This document shows, in pieces, positions 32,577 to 43,600 of a stretch of DNA of 64,000 nt. The notes beneath the pieces are model-generated. The model worked only from the letters and a program-made list of their open reading frames with translations, made no database searches and was not told the DNA's origin. The stretch covers positions 76,392 through 140,391 of the forward strand of contig ML976785.1 of NCBI GenBank assembly GCA_010015655.1, read 5' to 3'. The translations under genes were made by a program, and so were the position numbers. Positions within the stretch are counted from its first letter, which is position 1; the number at the start of each line of letters is the position of its first letter. The stretch is from Bimuria novae-zelandiae CBS 107.79 (Eukaryota; Ascomycota; Dothideomycetes; Pleosporales; Didymosphaeriaceae).

Positions 32577-35453
32577 ATGGCCTACCAAGGACCCGGGGGA
32601 AACGGCTACGGCGACCCTCATGCACCGGTACGACCCCCTATCCACTCTCGTGCGTCGATCCGCAGCAACGAACTGACCTGCCCAGCACCCCTACGAGGCC
32701 CGCCACGATGAGGAAGAGGTCGGCCGGTCGCTCCTGCACACGCAGGGCCCTTTCGACGACCCCCACGGCGTCTATGGCCACGACCAGCGCCCGACGTCGA
32801 CGTACAGCTTGACCGAGACGTACGCCACCGACGCCCCGCAGACACAGTACAAGGCGCAGTCGGCCACCGGCTCAGACGTGTACTCGGCAACGGGCGGCTA
32901 CGACCCAGCCACCGAGTATGGCGCACCCCAGAGAGCAACCTCGCCCTACGCGAGGAGCGAGACCAGCTCGACCGAGGCCTGGAAACAGCGCCAGCAGCCT
33001 GGCGGCGGCGTCGGCCTCAAGCGTGGCATGACGCGCAAGGTCAAGCTGGTGCAGGGCTCCGTCTTGTCGGCCGACTATCCCGTGCCCAGCGCCATCCAGA
33101 ACGCCATCCAGGCCAAGTACCGCAATGACCTCGAGAGCGGCAGCGAGGAGTTCACGCACATGCGATGTACGTTTCAGATCACATGACAGCCGCGGCTGCG
33201 ACGCTGACACCTGCTAGACACGGCCGCCACATGCGACCCCAATGACTTCACATTGAAGAACGGGTACAATCTGCGGCCCGCCATGTACAACCGCCACACA
33301 GAGTTGCTCATTGCCATCACCTACTACAACGAAGACAAGGTGCTCACCGCGCGTACCCTGCACGGTGTCATGCAGAACATCCGCGACATCGTCAACCTCA
33401 AGAAGTCCGAGTTCTGGAACAAGGGCGGCCCGGCCTGGCAGAAGATTGTCGTCTGCTTGGTTTTCGACGGCATCGACCCCTGCGACAAGGGAACGCTCGA
33501 TTTGCTGGCGACCGTCGGTATCTATCAGGACGGTGTCATGAAGAAGGACATTGACGGCAAAGAGACCACCGCACACGTTTTCGAATACACGACCCAATTG
33601 TCGGTGACGCCCAACCAGCAGCTCATCCGCCCGCACGACGACAGCGCCAGCACCCTGCCGCCCGTGCAGATGATCTTCTGTCTCAAGCAGAAGAACACCA
33701 AGAAGATCAACTCGCATCGTTGGCTCTTCACCGCTTTTGGCCGCATCCTCAACCCCGAGGTGTGTATTTTGCTCGATGCCGGTACCAAGCCCGGACCTAA
33801 GTCTCTGCTGGCGCTTTGGGAGGCTTTCTACAACGACAAGGACCTTGGCGGTGCTTGTGGTGAAATCCACGCCATGTTGGGTAAGGGTTGGAAGAACCTG
33901 CTCAACCCGCTCGTCGCGTCCCAGAACTTCGAGTACAAAATCTCCAACATTCTGGACAAGCCGCTGGAATCGTCTTTTGGCTACGTCTCCGTGTTGCCTG
34001 GTGCTTTCTCCGCATACCGCTACCGCGCCATCATGGGAAGGCCGCTCGAGCAGTACTTCCACGGTGACCACACGCTCGCCAAAATTCTTGGAAAGAAGGG
34101 TATCGAGGGCATGAACATTTTCAAGAAGAATATGTTCTTGGCCGAAGATCGTATTCTTTGTTTCGAGCTGGTCGCCAAGGCTGGATCCAAGTGGCATCTA
34201 ACCTACGTAAAGGCCTCCAAGGGCGAGACTGACGTGCCCGAAGGTGCCGCTGAGTTCATTGGTCAGCGTCGTCGTTGGCTGAACGGTTCCTTCGCCGCCG
34301 GTATCTACTCGTTGATGCACTTTGGTCGTATGTACAAGTCTGGCCACAACATCATCCGCATGTTCTTCCTCCACATTCAGATGTTGTACAATGTCTTCCA
34401 AACTATCCTCTCCTGGTTCGCACTGGCTTCCTTCTGGCTCACTACGTCGATTATCATGTCTCTGGTTGGAACGCCTGAACCTGATGCCACTCCACCCAAG
34501 AAAGCCTGGCCGTTCGGTGATACTGTCACCCCGTCGTTCAACACGGTGGTTCAGTACGTCTACCTCGCTTTCTTGGCTCTGCAGATCATTCTCGCTCTCG
34601 GTAATCGTCCCAAGGGTTCCAGGTGGTCGTACTTGACATCCTTCGTTGTGTTTGGTCTGATCCAGTTCTACATCATAGTCTTATCCATCTACCTTGTTGT
34701 CTTCGCCTTTACCAGCCCGGAGTCCAAGGGTATCAAGCTCGACTCTGCCAAATCCTTCTTCTCATCCTTCACGGATTCGGCTGGTGTTGGTATCATCATT
34801 CTTGCTATTGCCGCGACTTTCGGTCTCTACTACGTAGCCTCGTTCTTGTACCTGGACCCGTGGCACATGTTCACCTCGTTCCCGCAATATCTCCTGGTCA
34901 TGTCGTCATATGTGAACATTCTCAACGTCTATGCGTTCCTCAACTGGCACGACGTTTCTTGGGGTACCAAGGGTTCTGATAAAGCAGATGCTCTGCCGTC
35001 AGCCAAGGTCGAGAAGGGCTCCGATGGCAAGGGTGCGGTCATCGAGGAGCCCGATCTCCCGCAAACCGATATTGACAGCCAATTCGAGGCGACCGTCAAG
35101 CGTGCCCTTGCACCCTACGTTCCGCCTGTTGAGGGGAATGAGAAGACACTCGAGGATTCTTACAAGTCTTTCCGTACGCACTTGACAACGGCCTGGATTG
35201 GTATGAACGCTCTTCTTGCCATTGGTGTGCAGCAGGATAACATGAAGAACTTCGGCTTTACTGTGAGTTCCTTTCTAGTCAGACGCCCTAAAGTGTATTG
35301 CTAATCATTACCCAGTCTTCCGCAAACGACCGTACCGCCGCATTCTTCAAGTTCCTCCTCCTTTCCACTGCCGTCCTCGCCTTGATCCGCTTCATTGGTT
35401 GTTTGTGGTTCTTGGGTCGCAGCGGTATCTTCTTCTGCGTCCGCCGGAGATAG
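32577..35453 (+). CDS. Chitin synthase, class III type
   Basis: Four exons (32577-32627, 32686-33166, 33218-35262, 35316-35453) join in phase to 904 residues, the usual size. A Gly/Tyr-rich N-terminus ([13 protein letters not shown]) leads to the family-2 glycosyltransferase core. Catalytic motifs are the DAGTKPG acceptor-site region near residue 366, EDR at 487-489 and QRRRW at 527-531. [20 protein letters not shown] and [15 protein letters not shown] are characteristic, and the overall wording fits class III enzymes of filamentous fungi rather than class I or II. Six or seven C-terminal membrane helices follow, with the last in exon 4 ([20 protein letters not shown]). It polymerises UDP-GlcNAc into chitin at the plasma membrane of growing tips. 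It is the last gene before the repeat array. Confidence 0.96.
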
Positions 35454-36188
35454 GCGCCGACTTACGCCCTCTCGCCGGTCCGCAACGACTTTGTTCTACC
35501 ACCATGTGTGTTTTCCGATTCCCCCAATATTTTCTGTGCGCGCTTTCGGGTGCTGGCGTTTTTGGCATATTCATTGGACTTCAGCCGGCTGGGCTGGTTC
35601 ACTCATCTGGTAAAGAAAAATTGGCACGTCATCACATTTGCTTGAATCTTGATCGCGAGATCAGATGGATTAGCATGCATGCCCCTACTTGTATTATTTG
35701 GCTTCCTGCTGGCGCCGATGGCTCGAGAGAGCTGTGCGAGGATTGGCGCGCGAATCTTATGATTGTGATAAACACACTAGGTGTAATTCGTGCTTGGATC
35801 AATGGGGTGTGATTTAGAATGAGCAATTTGAACATTTATTTTCAGTTGTTGTGCTATTGTGGACGAAGACTTGGTGTGCTGACTGTGATACTGAACGTGG
35901 ACATTGTGTCGGCTAGGATTTGGTGGTCTGCATCCCGTAGCTGTCGTGTGCTGATGACGCTCACCACCAATTACGGTCTGACGCGAGGTTCGCACATCGG
36001 TCTTCAATGTAGTACCAGACGCTCCAAGCACCCGCGAGAAGCATGCCGCGAGCCGATCTTGCTTTTCCGCGAGACACAGAGCATGGAGTCGTACCCATAT
36101 ATTTTTAGACCCAGCACACACACATGTATATCAGTAGTACTGTTTTGGAACACTTCTCTGCCCACACACTCCATGAATTGGACGGTAG
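35454..36188. other. Chitin synthase 3' flank, no gene seen
   Basis: Holds the 3' untranslated region and unique DNA leading to the array. No supported frame. Confidence 0.5.
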
Positions 36189-38957
36189 CCTTTTTAGTCC
36201 TCCTAGGAGGAGATAGCAGTGCAGAAGGCTTAGGTGTGGAAGGAGGTGTTTATACACTCCACGCCCCACACTCCCCATGGGACAAAAGAGAAACAGATTT
36301 TGATCTCCATAAAACATGACACTCATGTGCGAAGTTTCAATACCATGCATTCGTCCTAATAGGCTGTTGAACACAGCACGAACACACATGCTTTGATAGT
36401 GACGGTCTTTTAGCACAGGTGCCTCTCCGCGTGAGGCGCTAACCCTTCATGAATGTGGATGTATGTCTTTTTAGTCCTCCCGAGCCATAGTCCTCGCATG
36501 CGGCAGGTTTTAGCACCATGAGTTGGTCCACATGCGCTTTTACTAGGTACCCTCCAGCACGTACTCGCATGGTTCGATAATGACGATCTTTTAGAGAAGT
36601 GTGGCTGTCTGCGGCGCTCACTTTATGATTCTGATTACGTATCCTTTAAAGTCCTCCGCAGAGGAGATAGTAGGAGAAAGTTTAAAGGTCGGGGGAGGCG
36701 TTTATATATCTTAATATGCCTGCGGGTTCCACGGGCTAGAGGCGTTAACGGTTTTAGTCCCTCCTAAGCCATAGCTTGAACTGGAAAGGAATTGAAGGAG
36801 AGATTGTGGGGTTATACACTCCCCGGGCTGCGGTCTCCATGCGAGCGGAGTGCAGCGAATTTTTTGTCGCTCCCGAGACATGGGATTGTGTGCCACGAAT
36901 TCTAAAGGAGAGATAGTGTGACGTCGAAAAAAGAGTGTTGAGGCAATCGTTGTTGATTGAGAAGCTATTCTATGGAGCTATATACTGTGTGGATCACGTG
37001 CACGGGCCGCACGTACGCGGGTGACCCAAGCTTCCATACTAAACCGTCACAGATAGGGAGTATATAGCTCCACAGCCAAGCCTGCCATAACACCAAAACA
37101 AACCCAGTTTTTAGTCTCTTAAGGTAAAGGCGTCTGCCAAGCCGTATTAAGGGAGAGCTTTTTAGTTTTTAGAGCTCTTCGTGTAAAACACGCAAGCACA
37201 GAACTCTCCATGCAATAGAAGTAGTAACGATTTTAGTCCTCCCAAGCACGAAGTGCCCAATGTAGAGAGGATTTAAAGGAGAGAATAGGGGATGTTATAT
37301 ACACCGAACGTGTCTGCCGGGCACCATGAAAGGAATACAGGTTGAGTTTGAGAGCTTCCCAGGCTTGCCATGAGGTGTTTGGGTTTAAATTTTTAGTCCC
37401 TGAGGGAATGGGAAGCGTCTGTTCGTCCGCATGTGGACATTGTGAGTCGGTTTTTAGAGCTCCCGGGCTCGCACAGCATGAAGTGTTTGCGTTGAAAGTT
37501 TTAGTCACTAGGGGAAGGAGGAGCGTCCGCGTCCACATAGCACCAGTGTATACCGGTTTTTAGAACTCCCCAACCTCACATAAGAAATACAAGAGATGCT
37601 TTTAGTCCGTCTAAGAAGAGGGGATGAAAGTAAACGTTTTATACACCTCCCCAGGTGCGCGGGCCATTTAACTATAAAGGAGGAATCTTTAGTCCCCTTG
37701 TGGAAGACGATGCGTCTGCTGATTCGCATGTGGGCCATCTATTGCTGTTTTTAGAGATCCTAAGGTTCTAGAGAAAAAGAAATCCGAATATGATGCGTCT
37801 GCCGAGACGCATGAGAATAGTCGATTTCAATTTTCAGAGCTCCCCAGCCTCACCATAGGATATTTCAGTTCTAGTTTTTGGTTCCATGGAGGACGTTGAT
37901 GCGTCTAGTGGCCCGCATGAGACCGGTGGGATTAAATTTTGGAGCCTTGATGCACACGAGCTCAACATTGGGCACGACTAGAGCGTTTTAGTCTTCCACG
38001 GAAGAGGGAGGTGAAAGTAGATGTTTCTGCTCCTCCTCCTCCGCAGAAGCCATATACTAGAATTAAAAGACATTTTCATTCCTGGAGAAAGCGATGTATC
38101 TGTTGGACCGCTTCACGCCGTCGACCATTGCTTTTTAGAGCTTCCCACGCATACCTCTCCATTTCGGCGGGTGCTCGCTTTTTGGGCCTTCCACGGGAAG
38201 AAAGCGATGGTGTAGAGAGAGCTTAGAAGTTAGGAGAGGTTTATATAGCTCCTCGTTCGTAGAGGCTATGGGCTCGTCGAAGAAGATATTTTAGATCCTA
38301 GGGGAAGGTGCTGCGTATCCGCTGGTCCACATGTAGTTTGTAGGGGTTGGTTTTTAGACACTCCATGCGCACACGGTCTCCATGGGAGCAGAGTGCGACG
38401 AGTTTTAGTCCTCCTCAGAAGGGGGAAAGGTGGATGAGTGTACCAGGTAGAGAGTGTCGGGACAAAAAGAGGGGTTATAGGCCTCTCTGACCGAACAACG
38501 CCATTCATTGTTGAATCCAAAACTTCAGTCCCCAAGGGAAGGTGATACTTGCCCGCCGGTTCACATGAAAATCTGGTATGTCCTTTTTGGTCTTTCTAGA
38601 TCGCTCTTCGTGCACGCGGTCTCCATACGGTGTTCTTGGCGGTGATTTTAGTCCTCCTCTAAAGATAGAAGGTAGGTGAGTGTAGAGAGAGTGCTTTCGA
38701 GGTGGAAGGAAGGGTATATATACACATCCATAGACCCGCACGCCATGTACGGGTTTAGATATTTTTTAGTTATTACAAGAGAGCGAGATTTCTCCGTATG
38801 AGGCCAACCAGGCCAGTTTTGAGAGAACCTGCATGCACAGTCTCTATGCAGTGTTGGCAAGTCCAATTTTAGTCCTCCGAGAAGGGTGCGATAGTGTAGC
38901 GCAAGCTTGGTGGTGGGAGGAAGGGTTTATATACACCTCCTCGCCCACGCATCAATT
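36189..38957 (+). repeat. TTTTAG array, left block: alternating 50-60 bp units
   Basis: The block is made of diverged units that nearly all begin TTTTAG or a close variant. Two classes alternate. One reads TTTTAGTCC...GAAGG and then either a GTAGAGAGAGC stretch or GCGTCTGC...GTCCGCATG. The other reads TTTTTAGAGCTCCC or TTTATATAGCTCC, then GCACGC and CATG. Starts of the second class at 38131, 38351, 38584 and 38817 are 220-233 bp apart; starts of the AGTCCTCC variant at 38179, 38403, 38646 and 38867 are 221-243 bp apart. Elsewhere a simple 108-bp dimer recurs (37391/37499 and 37451/37557). No long open frame crosses it. The family is unknown to me. Confidence 0.75.
36974..37071. repeat. 98-bp inverted pair of TATA-type array units
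   Basis: GGAGCTATATACT at 36974-36986 is the exact reverse complement of AGTATATAGCTCC at 37059-37071. The 72-bp centre contains CACGTGCACGGGCC and CGCACGTACGCGGG. One array unit is thus inverted relative to its neighbours. Confidence 0.75.
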
Positions 38958-40652
38958 CAGCGCTTTCAACGTACAGTACTCCGCACCGCACCGAGCTCCT
39001 GTACGTTCGTGCGGGTAGTAGGGGGAAATACGTACGTACGGCACACCAAGGCAGTGAGGGAGGTGCGTTACGTACAGCGTAGAGGTCCAATTTCTGGCCG
39101 TACGGGCCGTAGAGTATATAGAAATTGCCTAATCGGGAAGGATCTTGGTGGAGAGGTCGCTGGGGAGCTCGTTGGCGACGTCGTCGCTCTCCTTCTGCTC
39201 CTTCTGCTGCTCTCCATCCTTCTTGACAATGTGGGCAACTAGCTGGGTGAGGTAACTCGTGACGGCGTCTCTCCTCAGCCAGTTCTTTTGAAGCTGGAGA
39301 GCTTCTATCACTGCTGGGACAGTGAGTTGCGATCGCACGTGACTGTACGTTTGGCGGAGGAGAAACAGCGCTCGCAGTCGCACGAGGTGGCTGGCACGGA
39401 GAGGTAATCCATGGCCATTTTGTAGACAATTAGGTAACGTTTCTGCCCTATCTCCGTCTACTAGCAGTATAGATCTTAAAGTAAAGCTACGAAATTAAGA
39501 GACGCTAATATAGTGAGTTTATTTTTATAAAAACTATTAAAGTATTTATTTAATTAAGTTATATATTTCTACTACTTAAAGCTCTTCTTACTAGTAAGAA
39601 AGTAATTATTAACTTATATTATATAAATTTTATAATTATTGCTAGCGTACGCGCTAAAAACTTTATATTTACTAAATAGCTTAAGTAGCTACTTATTATT
39701 ATTTTTCTTATAAAAATCCTTTACCTCGAAGTATTATTTAAAGACGTCTTTAATAGACTTTTTTGCCTTCTTATGCCACAGCTTATGCCTCCGCTAGTAG
39801 GTCTTAAACTAGGAGAGTTGTAGAAACGGGTAGAAGGTAGTGGCGACATAATATAGTAATAGCAAGGTGTTAAAGACACGCTTTTTATATTTAATAGTAG
39901 AGATTTCTTTTGCTTATATAGCAGTCCTTATAAAAAAAATTGTATTAACTTCGCTATATTATTATTAATAAAATTAAGCTCCGCACTATACACCTAAATA
40001 AATATAATTTTATATTTACTTAGTTTTTATGTCTTGCCCTTAACCTTATACTTAATTTATAAGGCTTTTAAAAGCTTTTTACTATGCTAAAGATAAGTCT
40101 AATTAATATTAAAATAAAAACCTAAGGCCTGTAGCTTACTAAGGTAGGTATAAAACGCTATAAAGACCTCTACTTTAAAAGGCGCTTTAAATACTAATAA
40201 TAAGTTATTTAAGGACTTAAAGCTCCTCGCTAATATAGTAATACGGCTACGAGGATAAAGAGGATAATACCTATAAAAAAGCGGACTATAAGCCTTTATT
40301 TATTATAAAATAATTCATAATAATTAATTTACTACTAATAATTATAAATAAGTAAAAGTATAAAGTTAATAAGACTTCGCGAAAAATTCTACTTTACTAG
40401 CGTTATATAAGCTTTTAGTAATAAGCTATTATTACGCTAGAAGTTAGCTAAGAGTATAAGTAAAGTCTACTAATAGCACGCTAATTACTACCTAAAATCC
40501 ATCTAACGTAGTACTGTACACCCGTAAGTATGGTTTCGAAAATTGCTACGGACGGTGCCCTGTACGGGTCGAGGTGCCCGTACGTCCCTACGGCTCAATT
40601 CACCCTACGGGTCGTACTGTACGTGGCGTAGTACTGTACGTTGAAAGCGCTG
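38958..40652 (-). mobile_element. hAT transposon, RIP-damaged and missing the transposase N-terminus
   Basis: Both ends carry a 23-bp perfect inverted repeat (38958-38980 and 40630-40652) starting CAGCGCTTTCAACGTACAGT. It is flanked by an 8-bp target duplication CATCAATT (38950-38957 and 40653-40660), the hAT hallmark. Sub-terminal CGTAC/GTACG repeats are dense inside both ends. At 1.7 kb the element is too short for a full hAT and holds only the C-terminal half of the transposase, so it is a deletion derivative. It interrupts the TTTTAG array. Confidence 0.92.
39129..39850 (-). pseudogene. hAT transposase C-terminal half
   Basis: Read on the minus strand from about 39850, pieces are HKLWHKKAKKSIKDVFK, then YFNSFYKNKLTILASLNFVA, then the dimerisation domain DYLSVPATSCDCERCFSSAK at about 39355-39420. 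A frameshift follows, and the frame continues VIEALQLQKNWLRRDAVTSY up to the stop at 39129. The CERCFSSAKR and NWLRRD wording is diagnostic of the hAT C-terminal dimerisation region. AT-rich decay and stops (TAG, TAA) precede it. The N-terminal zinc finger and first catalytic Asp are absent. Confidence 0.85.
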
Positions 40653-40660
40653 CATCAATT

Positions 40661-43600
40661 CTTCAATGCGCGTTTTTGGTTCTTAGAAGAAAAGCGGCCT
40701 GGGTCCACATCGATGATAAGGTAGGGTTTTTGAAGCTCCCGCGCACACAAGCTCTGCTTTCAAAGGAGGCAAGGAAATTTTAGTCTTCTATAGAAGAATG
40801 TCGTTGTGTAGAGAGCTTGGAGGTAGGAAAAAGTTCAGGTAGAGATCGCTCCGAGCACGGCATGGACGGCCAAATCAGAGTTTTCGGTTACTGGAAGAGA
40901 GCGGTCTGGATCCGCATCGAAATAGTAGTTTCGATTTTAAGAGCAAACCGCATGCACGCCACATCTTTATTCTATGCCTTCTGAATTCTCAGGGGTAAGC
41001 GTTCTGCGTCCGCATAACGGCTCCAAGATTAGGTTTTATAGCTCGTCGCGCAGAACTCCATGAGGCGATTAATGGCGTCTTTTAGTACTAAAAACACAAG
41101 CAGTCTGCGTCCGCATGAAAATTGTCCAGTCTGCTTTTAGAGCTCCCAAGGTGCACTACATGGACAGCTTTTACCGCATTTTTAGTCTGGAGGACGCAAG
41201 CGGTCTGCGTCCGCATGCAGATTGTCTAGTTTGTCTTTAGAGCGCCTCGCACGCATGTCATGACTACGAAGAAGAGGGCATTTTTTTCTATCTCCAAGAG
41301 GGCGTGCGTAACCGCGTGGACACGTTCTATTGAGCTTTATACAACTCTCTCCACGCGGACCTCATGGCAGTGAATATGGTAGCTTTTAGTCCTCAGGGCG
41401 CAAGGGAACGAAGTCCGCATAACAATGGGCGTATAGTGTTTAATGCAGTGCCCGCGCGAAAACCATGGAGTTCTTTCGCGGGTGGTTTTCGTAGTTTTTG
41501 GGAGAAGATGAACAAGTGAGTTGAATACTCCTGAGGCAGGAGTGGGGTTTTCTTTTAAGGTTTACACCCGCAATTCATGAGAGCGCTTAAGCAAAGATGT
41601 TCGTCCTCAGGAAGCAAGAGGCCGGGTCCGCCATGAACACAGTCCAATCTGACTTTAGAGATGCCCAGACTCGTAGGGCATTAACTAGTGAGCTGTCGTT
41701 TGAGTGCTCCGGAGAGAAGATAGTTGTTTGAAAGGATTTGGAAGTGGGAGCATGTAGCTTATGTAGAGTTTCCGCTCGCACTCCATGGCCGAGCTCAAGA
41801 CAAGATTTTATTCCTCAGGACGCGAGCCACGGCCATGAAACCTGTCCAATCCGCTTTTAGAGATCTACAGATGCGCACGCCATCAGACCGGGAGGTTTCG
41901 TTTTGAGTGCTCCAGAGAGAAGCTGATAGATATCGGGGCTTTACATCTTTCCTCTAGTGCATGCATGGCCAAACCCGACAGCAAATCTTGGTTCCGGATA
42001 GAGAGGTGGTGTTCTTGGAAGGATCTGGAGGTAAAAACAGGAGTTTCGAAGGATTTCCAGTGCCGTCACTCATGGAGGAGTTCGGAGGGTATTTTTAGTC
42101 GTCCGCCGGACAGTAACTGTGTAGAACGCCATGGAAATTAAACCAGAGGGGTTTTATACTGCTTCTCAGACTCGCACGTCATTGTAGACGTGAGCTAGTA
42201 TTTTGGTTTTCAGGAGAAAGTACCATAGGTAGTGTAAGTCCATGCAAAACTGGCGGCCCTGCTTTGATACGGTTCCACTCCATGGGCAGTAATTTTCTCG
42301 CTTTTACCCTTGTTGTGAGGAATCAAATGCCATCAGCATAAGAAATACTTGTAGTTCTTTTTACATGGCTCGGAGGGACGCGCCATGTGTTAGCCCTAGC
42401 TGACTTTTAATGGTTTGCACGAGAAAGTGCAGGCCCACATGCAGGAATTTTGTTGCTTCTTTTAACAGCTCCAGACCCACACCTGTCATAAAAACACAGT
42501 GGAAAGCTTTTGGTATTTCCCGAGAGAAGGCGGGGAAGGTCCACAAAGACGGATCATTGGGTCTTTTATACAGCTTCCAGCCGGTGTTGTAGTCCATGGC
42601 CACGTAGACCAAGGATTTAAACTCTCGAAGAGGGGCAGTGCGGGCCTCCGCCGGCAAATCCCAAGCACGATTTTGTAGAGCGTCGTACCCGCCCACTCCA
42701 GGGATGAACGCAAGCACGGTTTTGTGTTCTCGAGAGGAGGCGGTGCAGCTGCTCATGCGAAAATTCCACTACGTTTTGTACAGGCCCCCGCCCAAACCAT
42801 CCATTGGGCCGAGTCTCTATCCTTTTAGTTTTCCACATGAGGAGTTAAGTGTGCAGAAGATTCTTTAGTCCTGAAATTGAAGGTCTTAAATATCCACAGC
42901 TCGTCTGATGAATATCGGGATTCGCGAATGACAATAGATTCAAGCAGCGATGATGAACCTCACCATTTACCGTCGCAATCGCGGGCTCTCAAAGAAAGGC
43001 ACACGAGGCGCCGACATAAGCTTTGGGAGAGGTAATTTTATTCAAGATCGGCCGTGAGACGCACATCATGGTGAGATGGACGATGCGATCATCCTTTATT
43101 TATCTGGCGGATCGAGCACGTCCACATAAATGGTTCGCGCGGTGATTTTTAGACCAGAGTTGCGAAAGACCTATTACAAGTAACCCCAGCTTTTTTTTAG
43201 TCTACTTGGGAAAAGGGCGGTTTGAATATAGAGAAGTTCTTCGGGAAATAATTAGGATAAATTTACACATTCGCCGTCTGATTTTTCGAATTGTAGATGC
43301 GAAGGGTGATGATGTGGTACATTGGTATTTCACCTCACGCGCTTCCGAGATCTTCCTTTCTCAAAAGATATTATTAAAGTGAATAACAAAGAGATTGGAC
43401 ATTCTCGAGAAGCACAAGGAAACGACCTTCATCAACTCTGTTGTGAGATCTTTATAAGCCCGTAGTGCGCCTTCTGGGTTATTCGCATAGACTGCAACAT
43501 ACTTTCCTACCACAACCAAAGGTGGCACCTATGGACCGTGAGGTAAAGGTTTTTAGTCCACTTGTTTCAGAATGCAATGTGTACATAGACATTCCTGAGA

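Noticed and set aside
38869..39429. A 186-codon minus-strand frame over the left end of the hAT
   Set aside because: It crosses the element border and the target duplication, and the hAT dimerisation domain is encoded in other frames here.
41175..41212. Hairpin GGACGC...GCGTCC in an array unit as a conserved RNA structure
   Set aside because: Only this unit pairs perfectly; neighbouring units with the same GCGTCCGCATG lose the left arm without compensating changes.
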